Shown here: piece after piece, positions 56,841 through 64,000 of the stretch
How positions within the stretch are numbered: the first letter of the stretch is position 1
Layout: each line of letters begins with the position of its first letter
DNA from: Plantago ovata
Lineage: Eukaryota; Streptophyta; Magnoliopsida; Lamiales; Plantaginaceae
Direction: 5' to 3'
Assembly (NCBI GenBank): GCA_028274465.1
Contig: CM051458.1
Coordinates: 34,732,692 to 34,796,691, forward strand
DNA: 64,000 nucleotides
The notes under the pieces: model-generated
The model's input: the letters and a program-made list of their open reading frames with translations, nothing else
The model's database searches: none
What the model was told of the DNA's origin: nothing
Translations under genes and position numbers: made by a program

Positions 56841-57280
56841 GTTGATTCAAGATCATTCTTTCTACCTGTTTTCTTAGAGAAAATAAAAGCTCTCCCCTAC
56901 CTCTCCTCTAGCCGCGCGCACCCACTCCCACCGGAGGAAAATTGCCGACCCATCTTCTTGGCCGCATAAAGGATATCCTAGCATTCTTTCCGATAAGTTC
57001 TTCATCCGTGGATACCAAGGTTGAGGTTCAAAGAGCTGGAAACTAACTTTTATTGTCTTGCAGATAATCAAAGTATTGCAGATATCTTCGACGAAGGAGA
57101 AGATTCACCGGACTATTACGAAGACTTGATACCTGTTCTTGCTTTTGGAGTATTGTAAGTCTTCTGATTAATGTATTTGATATATATATACTATATGCAT
57201 GATCAATTAACCTGCATGTTAAGAAAATTTTGAAATTCCGCTGCGTACCCTAGGGGTAACTCTGACCATATTTTCTTACA
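56841..57280 (+). repeat. Copia A-2 5' LTR, last 440 bases
   Basis: It matches 7,880-8,333 of the A-1 LTR (GATATCCTAGCATTCT, CCGTGGATACCAAGGTTG, ATGTTAAGAAAATTTTGAAA) and ends TTCTTACA. The 5' part of the LTR is missing; the junction with B-2 gag is near 56,840. Confidence 0.85.
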
Positions 57281-57281
57281 G

Positions 57282-57293
57282 TGGTATCAGAGC
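57282..57293 (+). other. Primer binding site, initiator tRNA-Met
   Basis: TGGTATCAGAGC, one base after the LTR end, is the standard copia primer site. Confidence 0.93.
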
Positions 57294-57455
57294 GATGTTA
57301 ATTGATTATGAATATACGTATATATGTTATGTGATTTTGTAGTTTATGTGGATGCAATTGATTCTATGATTAATTCGATTTTCAAAAGTTTGTTTTTATA
57401 TAAATTTAGAATTTATATTTTTCAAAATATAAACTCAGTATAAACTCATCATCGT
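57294..57455 (+). other. A-2 leader, first part
   Basis: AT-rich, non-coding. It is interrupted by the foldback structure; the leader resumes near 61,303. Confidence 0.6.
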
Positions 57456-57837
57456 CCCTTATATATATATATATATACGCAAATTCTCAGGAAAGACGGT
57501 CTTTAATATAGACGGGACCTTTTTGCAATTTACCAACAACATCTTATAAACAACAAATTTTTCGGTGGCAATATTGTAATAAGTGATAAATACAGGGACT
57601 AGGTGTCAAATTACACCTTCTTCTTTCTTTCTTTTATAGACAGATAGATCGATCGACAAAACGGCTCTCTTCTGAGCCGCCGCCGTCGCCGCCGCCGCAT
57701 TAGACCTAACCGGAGTCGAGCCACGAGCAACTACTAACGGAGACAATCATCGATTTAGGCTTCCTGTTACCGTTCGAGACTCCACCATTGCTGTTATCCT
57801 TCTCGGAAGGCAACAATGGCGGCCACCTGGTGAGGAC

Positions 57838-57960
57838 ATGTACAAGGAGGAATTTGGGGATGCAGAAATCGAGCCTAAATCCTCACCAGAACATGCTGCG
57901 ACATCGCAAGACATGAACTCTGCCTTTGATGAAAGAAGGGACGAGTTCGATGAGATCTAA
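57838..57960 (+). CDS. Short unrecognised ORF (40 aa)
   Basis: ATG to TAA, acidic (MYKEEFGDAEIEPKSS, ending RRDEFDEI). It lies between a GCC-rich stretch (57,680-57,700) and the left inverted arm. It could be the first exon of a captured host gene or of a FAR1/MULE-type protein; there is no real evidence for either. Confidence 0.2.
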   Translation: MYKEEFGDAEIEPKSSPEHAATSQDMNSAFDERRDEFDEI

Positions 57961-58004
57961 GTTGTAATAGAATTCGTATAGTGGGGCTATACGAATTCAA
58001 TACA

Positions 58005-58960
58005 CTCAATTCCTTACAATGATGTTATTGATGGGTTTTTTCCTAGTCACACGTATTACTTGCAATAGATGGATTTATGTTAGTGGGTGTAGATTTATAT
58101 AGATTTGATGATAAATTTACGTTCAGAAAAAGTTCCCATGATTTCTGGCATATGTCCCATGATCTTAACAATACATCCCATGATATCACATTTCGCGGTG
58201 CTCTGTTTTTTTTATAGTCGTTTGCATCTAGGTTTTATATAGATTTGTGTTTGAATCGATGTTGTTAAAGTTGTTTGAATCTAGATTTATGTAGGTATGT
58301 GTTTAGAACGAAGTTTGTTGGTGATAAATGTTAAATTTGGCATCTAAAAGTAGATTTATGTAGATTTGATGATAAATTTACGTTCAGAAAAAGTTCCCAT
58401 GATTTTTGGCATATGTCCCATGATATTAACAATACATCCCATGATATCACATTTCGCGGTGCTCTGTTTTTTTTTATAGTCGTTCGCATCTAGGTTTTAT
58501 ATAGATTTGTGTTTGAATCGACGTTGTTAAAGTTGTTTGCATCTAGATTTACGTAGGTATGTGTTTACGACGAAGTTTGTTGGTGATAAATGTTAGATTT
58601 GGCATCTAAAAGTAGATTTATGTAGATTTGATGATAAGTTTACGTTCAGAAATATTTCCCATGATATCTGGCATATGTCCCATGATCTCAACAATACATC
58701 CCATGATATCACATTTAGCGGTGCTTTGTTTTTTTTTTTTTTTTTTTTTTTCATAGTCGTTTGCATCTAAGTTTTATATAGATTTGTGTTTGAATCGACG
58801 TTGTTAAAGTTGTTTGCATCTAGATTTATGTAGGTATGTGTTTAGGTCGAAGTTTGTTGGTGATAAATGTTAGATTTGGCATCTAAAAGTAGATTTATGT
58901 AGATTTTGATGATAAATTTACCTTCAGAAATATTTCTCATGATCTCTGGCATATGTCCCA
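58005..58960. repeat. Left inverted arm, three about 262-bp units
   Basis: Unit marker AGATTTGATGATAA recurs at 58,101, 58,362 and 58,624 and (variant) 58,901, a period of 261-277. Each unit carries several CCCATGAT motifs. The start CACTCAATTCCTTACAATG is found inverted at about 60,590. Confidence 0.85.
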
Positions 58961-59812
58961 TGATCTCAACAATACATCCCATGATTTCACTTTAACATTC
59001 CATGATATCAAAACAGGAAGAAAAAAAATCATATCAACTATATATCCCATGATTTCACTTTTACATGCCATGATTTCACTTTAACATCCATGATTTCACT
59101 TTAACATCCCATGATCTCAAAAATAGGAAGAAAAAAATTCATATCAACTATATATCCCATGATTTGACTTTAACATCCCATGATTTCACTTTAATATCCA
59201 TGATCTCAAATACGGGAAGAAAAAAAGTATTCAATTTTTTCCATAATATCAACTATATATCCCATGATTTCACTTTAACATCCCATGATTTCACTTTAAC
59301 ATCCCATGATTTCAAAAACAGGAAGAAATAAAATCGTATCAACTATATATCCCATGATTTCACTTTTACATGCCATGATTTCACTTTAACATCCCATGAT
59401 TTCAATTTAACATCCCATGATCTCAAAAACGGGAAGAAAAAAAGTATTCAATTTTTTCCATCATATCAACTATATATCCCATGATTTCACTTTAACATCC
59501 CATGATTTCACTTTAGCATCCCATGATTTCAAAACAGGAAGAAATAAAATCATATCAACTATATATCCCATGATTTCACTTTTACATGCCATGATTTCAC
59601 TTTAACATCCCATGATTTCAATTTAACATCCCATGATCTAAGAAACGGGAAGAAAAAAAGTATTCAATTTTTTCCATCATATCAACTATATATCCCATGA
59701 TTACACTTTAACATCCCATGATTTCACTTTAACATCCCATGATTTCAAAAACAGGAAGAAATAAAATCATATCAACTATATATCCCATGATTTGACTTTA
59801 ACATCAAATCTA
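58960..59812. repeat. Tandem array with 216-bp higher-order period
   Basis: About 21-bp monomers like CATCCCATGATTTCACTTTA are grouped. The spacer ATATCAACTATATATCCCAT recurs at about 59,031, 59,141, 59,247, 59,337, 59,463, 59,552, 59,679 and 59,769. Spacings alternate near 126 and 90, giving a 216-bp repeat of two alternating blocks. Confidence 0.87.
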
Positions 59813-60620
59813 TATAAATCTACACCCACTAACATAAATCCATCTATTGCAAGTAATACGTGTGACTAGGGGAAAACCCATCAATAACATCATTGTAAGG
59901 AATTGAGTGTTTTCTTTTCTTAGAAGCATATTATTATGGGAAATATTTCTGAACGTAAACTTGTCATAAAATCTACATAAATCTACTTTTAGATGCCAAA
60001 TCTAACATTTATCACCAACAAACTTCGTCGTAAACACATACCTACGTAAATCTAGATGCAAACAACTTTAACAACGTCGATTCAAACACAAATATATATA
60101 AAACCTAGATGCAAACGACTATAAAAAAAACAGAGCACCGCGAAATGTGATATCATGGGATGTATTGTTAATATCATGGGACATATGCCAAAAATCATGG
60201 GAACTTTTTCTGAACGTAAATTTATCATCAAATCTACATAAATCTACTTTTAGATGCCAAATTTAACATTTATCACCAACAAACTTCGTCCTAAACACAT
60301 ACCTACATAAATCTAGGTTCAAACAACTTTAACAACGTCGATTCAAACACAAATCTATATAAGACCTAGATGCAAACAACTATAAAAAAAACAGAGCACC
60401 GCGAAATGTGATATCATGGGATGTATTGTTAATATCATGGGACATATGCCAGAAATCATGGGAATTTTTTCTGAACGTAAATTTATCATCAAATCTATAT
60501 AAATCTACACCCACTAACATAAATCCATCTATTGCAAGTAATACGTGTGACTAGGGGAAAACCCATCAATAACATCATTGTAAGGAATTGAGTGTTTTCT
60601 TTTCTTAGAAGCATATTATC
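59812..60620. repeat. Right inverted arm
   Basis: Inverted copies of the left arm with period 261 (TGAACGTAAA at 59,950, 60,211 and 60,472). The terminal block (ACACCCACTAACATAAATCC through TTAGAAGCATATTAT) is present twice, at about 59,812-59,937 and 60,488-60,620. Confidence 0.85.
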
Positions 60621-61172
60621 AAACAGTTTATGTGCATTCTCAATCATTCCCATCTCACACAAATCTCAGGTTTTTGTAATAGCCAATTTCGAGTTTAATG
60701 AGTAGCATAGTTCAAGTCGACTAAACAAATCATGGGCTTTGATAAACCTTTACAAAGGAATCAAAATTCTTTTTCCGATGAGGGACGGCGGCGACGGGCG
60801 GTGGTGAAAAGTGAAAAGGAAAGAGACTGCAAGTTAACCGCTGTCTATGCGCGTAGGCACGCCGCCTCCTCTGAAACGGGCTCCATTGATGACGTCAACG
60901 ATAACCGAGCTGACTCCGGGTCGGGGGTGGTGGGTGGGTGAGATCGTAAAGAAAGGGGTTGGATCGATCTGTTTTCTGTTTCTGTAATCAGAAAGAAAAC
61001 GTAAGAATGAAGAAGAAAGACTTTTTTGCAAAATGGCCCATTGTTATATTTTATTACAGTTTGACCCCCGAATTTTTTAATAGTTATGTAGTGTTTTTGT
61101 AGCTTCTTGGTTGGGTTGTTTTGTAATATATATAAGTTGGTCTATACTAGAGACGGTCTACTAGGAGACGCA

Positions 61173-61173
<1 letters not shown>

Positions 61174-61246
<73 letters not shown>
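61174..61246. repeat. (TA)n microsatellite
   Basis: About 35 TA dinucleotides in an uninterrupted run; any frame across it is poly Ile-Tyr. Confidence 0.95.
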
Positions 61247-61249
<3 letters not shown>

Positions 61250-61302
61250 CCGCAGGCACCATAGGGGACGGGACTCGATCCCGTCTCCGTATATGATATA
61301 TA

Positions 61303-62497
61303 TATATTTTTCCGGATTGGACCCAAAATCGAATTTTGGAAATTTTGAGAATTGAATTTTATATTTGGAATATAAATATGATTTAATTGTAATTATTGTT
61401 AACTAGAGGGGTTAAATTTAATTAGTATTAAGTCAAGGGGCTTAGTTGTGATTTATCAATTCATTGTTTATTACAAATAAGTCTTTCTACTTTTGAATTT
61501 TAAATTTAACACCTCCGAAGTTTCGAAAATTACAATTGAGTCCTTTGGGTTTTTGAAAATTGCTACCTCGTCAATAGAATTTTTGATTTTTCAATCTAGT
61601 CCAAATTTTCAATTTTTCATAGAGATTATAAGTATGGGATTATAATTTTCATAATGAAATTATGAAGTCATTTGGCATCCACATAGGCTACTACTTGTTT
61701 GTTTGCTCAATATGCTATTGTTTGACAATGCATGTTTAAATACCATGTATTTTACTTTCCGTTCGACCGCTATGCATGCGAGGGTAGGCGGCGCTCTTTT
61801 ATTTGTCGGACCGCATATTTTTATGTATGGGTAGGCGGCGCGCATTATGTGCTTGACCGCGTTTAGAACTAGAATGGATAGGCGGCATCCATTACGTGTA
61901 GACCGCTCATGCATGATGGGTAGGCGGCGCCCTTATTTGTTTGTAGATGACTGATAACAACCCTCAAGATAAAATCCCCAACCAATATAAGTCGAGAAAT
62001 ATGTATGCTTATGTGTTTCTGAGATGCTTTCCATGGGGTGCTTTAATTCTGAACTTTCATTGCGTTTCCCTGTATTGGCGACCTCGTCTTGCAGACTCGC
62101 AGTGATCGTCAGATTAGAATAAGTCTATGGTTATAACTTACTGCATATTGTATCTAGCGACCTCGATAGGTACAACATGTAGAGCATCGGGTTAAATTAG
62201 ATTTAACACCCAAGAGTTGCGTGACGCAATTGGATAGTCCTACCGGTCATATTATGTTATGCGACCAGCAACCCGTTGGAGTATAGCATAGTATGGATTT
62301 GGATCTTGGCCACTACGGTAACTTGTTGGACATTACCCGTATGTTTGTTTTGGGGACAATCATATGTGAAAATAGTGGAAGCTAAACAGCTAAAGGACCT
62401 TGTTGTTTAGTTATGTTGACTGTGTATTTAGAAATAGTATTTCAATAGTTGATTTATTATTTTCGGTCTATACTATTTCTCCTTCGGAAAACCAAAA
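61303..62497 (+). other. A-2 leader, second part
   Basis: Non-coding. It matches the minus-strand region 19,800-18,711 and then 10,228-10,050. It holds the leader repeat at 61,765-61,948. Confidence 0.75.
61765..61948 (+). repeat. Leader repeat, four about 47-bp units
   Basis: GACCGC, 10-20 variable bases, then (G)GGTAGGCGGCGCCC-like, four times. CCGC and GCGG within each unit could pair. It is conserved in A-minus at 19,043-19,242. Confidence 0.72.
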
Positions 62498-63112
62498 ATG
62501 GCGAGTATCTCGCTCCGTGCTGTCTTAGAGAAGTAAATTTTGACCGGACCAAACTTCCTAGATTGGATCAGGAATATTCGTTTGGTGCTGAGGTACAAAA
62601 AGATTTAGTACGTCTTGGACGAGGCTATTCCCGTGTGTCCCGAGAATCAGACTGCCGATCAAATTGCTTCTTGGTATCAAGCCAACAAGGCAAAGTCTGA
62701 TAAGCATCCTGAGGATGCTAGATCCGCGCAGTGTATTATGCTGGCGACAATGAGCAATGAGCTGCAGAGACAACATGAAAGCATGTTGCCGTATGAGATG
62801 CTGAAGCATCTTGAGTCGCTCTTTAAGACGACAACCAGAAGTGTTGAATTTGATTTGAACAAAGAGATACACAGATGCAAGCTCAATGAAGGAGGGAACA
62901 TGTCTGAACATGTTCTCAAAATGATTGGTCTCTTTGAGAAGCTTGCCGATGCCGGTGTCAAGCTGGAGAATAAGATCATGGTGATCTTTGTCCTTCAATC
63001 ATTGCCGAGTTCGTATTCGCAGTTCATCATTAACTACACCATGAATGCGAAGGACGTTACACTGACCGAACTCCATAAATCTGCTGAAGACATATCATCA
63101 AACTCTTCCTAA
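62498..63112 (+). pseudogene. Copia A-2 gag
   Basis: ATG 62,498 (MASISLRAVLEK) meets a TAA at once (62,534) and a TAG near 62,609. Between them is the conserved GPNFLDWIRNIRLVLRYK. The open part (62,615-63,112) has the UBN2-type gag core: ARSAQCIMLATMSNELQRQH, HESMLPYEMLKHLESLF, MSEHVLKMIGLFEKL, VLQSLPSSYSQFI. The frame ends TAA 63,110-63,112; the zinc knuckle is in another frame, which needs one frameshift near 63,090-63,110. Confidence 0.85.
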
Positions 63113-63128
63113 GAAGGAGAAATCGATC

Positions 63129-64000
63129 ATGTATGTTGGGCAACCGTCTAACCCAAACCCGAGAAACAAAGGTGCTAAGGGTAAGGGAAAGTCGGGAGCC
63201 AAGGCTAACACTTCGAGTGATAGGCCTAAGCGTCTGAACCAGAAAAGGAAGTTCAAGAGAAGCGGAACGGTACGCACAGATGAATGTCTTTTCTGTAAGC
63301 AGAAAGGGCATTGGAAGAAAGATTGCCCTAAGCTAAGGGCAGATCAAGCTAAGAAGCCGCCGGCTTCAAGCTCAGGTATGTTTGTTATTGAAATGAACAT
63401 GACTACTTTTGACTCCAATGGTTGGGTATTAGATACAGCCTGTGGCTCACACATTTGTAATAATGTGCAGAGGCTAATTGAACACAGGCTAGTCAAGCAA
63501 GGTGAAATCAACTTGCATGTTGGGAACGGCAATCCAGTTGAAGCCAAACGCGTTGGACGCTGCAAGATAGATTTACCATCAGGACAATGTTTAGAACTTG
63601 ATAACGTTTATTTTGTTCCATCCATTGTCAGAAATATTATTTCCATTCCATTGTTGGACAATTTGGATTTTTCCTTTCGATTTGCTAATAATACTTGTTA
63701 TTTTTCGTTAAATTACCAGTATTATGGAAAAGCTCGCTTAGTGAATGGTTTATATATTTTTCAAAGTACTCTACCTTTATTTCAAATACATAACAAACAA
63801 CCGTCTTCAAGTAGGAAGAATAATCCATCTTATCTATGGCATTGTCGGCTAGGCCATATCAATGAAACACGCATTCAAAGACTAAGAAAGTTGGACTACT
63901 TAGAACCATTTGATTTTGAATCATATGGTACATGCGAATCATGTGTTAAGGGTAAGATGACGAACAAACCCTTTGTTGGACAAGGTGTTCGTGCCACTCG
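63129..64000 (+). CDS. Copia A-2 gag end / protease / pre-integrase, open to window edge
   Basis: The frame is open from ATG 63,129 to the right edge (290 codons). It starts with a basic stretch, then the zinc knuckle CLFCKQKGHWKKDC (CX2CX4HX4C complete). The protease is WVLDTACGSHICNN, where relatives have DTGCGSH, so the conserved Gly next to the catalytic Asp is Ala. LVNGLYIFQ and the GAG-pre-integrase HHCC domain follow (LWHCRLGHIN, YGTCESCVKGKMTNKPF). It would continue to integrase and RT outside the window. The first ATG is a convenience: in the family gag and pol are one frame. Confidence 0.88.
   Translation, partial: MYVGQPSNPNPRNKGAKGKGKSGAKANTSSDRPKRLNQKRKFKRSGTVRTDECLFCKQKGHWKKDCPKLRADQAKKPPASSSGMFVIEMNMTTFDSNGWVLDTACGSHICNNVQRLIEHRLVKQGEINLHVGNGNPVEAKRVGRCKIDLPSGQCLELDNVYFVPSIVRNIISIPLLDNLDFSFRFANNTCYFSLNYQYYGKARLVNGLYIFQSTLPLFQIHNKQPSSSRKNNPSYLWHCRLGHINETRIQRLRKLDYLEPFDFESYGTCESCVKGKMTNKPFVGQGVRAT

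Larger units (their letters stand above)
57456..61302. mobile_element. Foldback-type element with tandem-repeat core
   Basis: It lies between the two halves of the A-2 leader. Flanks are non-repeated (57,480-58,000 and 60,620-61,170), with GC-rich exon-like stretches. Inside are long inverted arms (58,005-58,960 and 59,812-60,620) around a tandem array (58,960-59,812). Motifs AGACGGTCT near 57,497 and 61,152 suggest related ends, but I cannot place exact termini or a target duplication. The (TA)n tract complicates the right end. Only short ORFs exist (57,838-57,960, starting MYKEEFGDAEIEP; 60,732-60,941). A Mutator-like element carrying host fragments is one possibility. Confidence 0.6.

Noticed and set aside
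58960..59812. Regular short repeats that superficially resemble a CRISPR array
   Set aside because: The monomers abut or are separated by related sequence, there are no unique spacers, and the context is a plant transposon; it is a tandem array.
61107..61355. 82-codon ORF with long Ile-Tyr repeat
   Set aside because: It is a translation of the (TA)n microsatellite.

Overview
The window is nuclear DNA from a flowering plant, most likely a eudicot. It is AT-rich and made almost entirely of transposable elements inserted into one another, with one host gene. The plant assignment rests on plant-type element families (Ty3/gypsy Athila-like with a tRNA-Asp primer site, Ty1/copia with an initiator-tRNA-Met primer site, a SIRE-like copia carrying a post-pol ORF, L1 LINEs, Stowaway, hAT and Mutator elements) and on a plant caleosin gene with GT-AG introns. 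I cannot name the species.

Layout. 1-8,333: 3' end of a copia element (A-1: RNase H tail, polypurine tract, about 2-kb LTR). Its LTR is split by B-1, a 6.1-kb Athila-like deletion derivative on the minus strand (1,233-7,321, target duplication CTAGC). 8,334-10,228 and 18,711-20,905: a decayed minus-strand relative of A-1, split by C-1, a SIRE-like copia (10,229-18,710), which contains a 100-N assembly gap. 20,906-26,188: a minus-strand LTR of family D interrupted by a plus-strand solo LTR of the same family, itself carrying a 1.2-kb Mutator-type element. 26,189-27,206: fragments of a possible CACTA element and a gypsy protease. 27,207-32,174: an L1 LINE with both ORFs broken and a poly-A tail. 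33,956-37,701 (minus): a six-exon caleosin/peroxygenase gene whose exons join into an uninterrupted 240-codon frame; its introns hold a LINE fragment, an hAT MITE, a possible SINE and a duplicated exon. 38,209-38,951: a TIR element containing a Stowaway MITE. 40,481-53,268 (minus): two more SIRE-like copies; C-3 lies inside the reverse transcriptase of C-2, and C-2 keeps a long post-pol ORF that appears to contain spliceosomal introns. 53,269-56,840: an Athila-like LTR, primer site and gag (B-2), with a solo LTR inserted in gag. 56,841-64,000: a copia element (A-2) running off the right edge, its leader split by a 3.8-kb foldback/tandem-repeat structure.

How it fits together. The insertion order can be read from target duplications and from the uninterrupted relatives of each split element. 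The observations most worth a second look are the intron-containing post-pol ORF of family C, an array of short covarying hairpins between pol and that ORF, covarying palindromes upstream of the TATA box in family B LTRs, the foldback structure with a 216-bp higher-order repeat, and the caleosin gene, which no single open reading frame would reveal.
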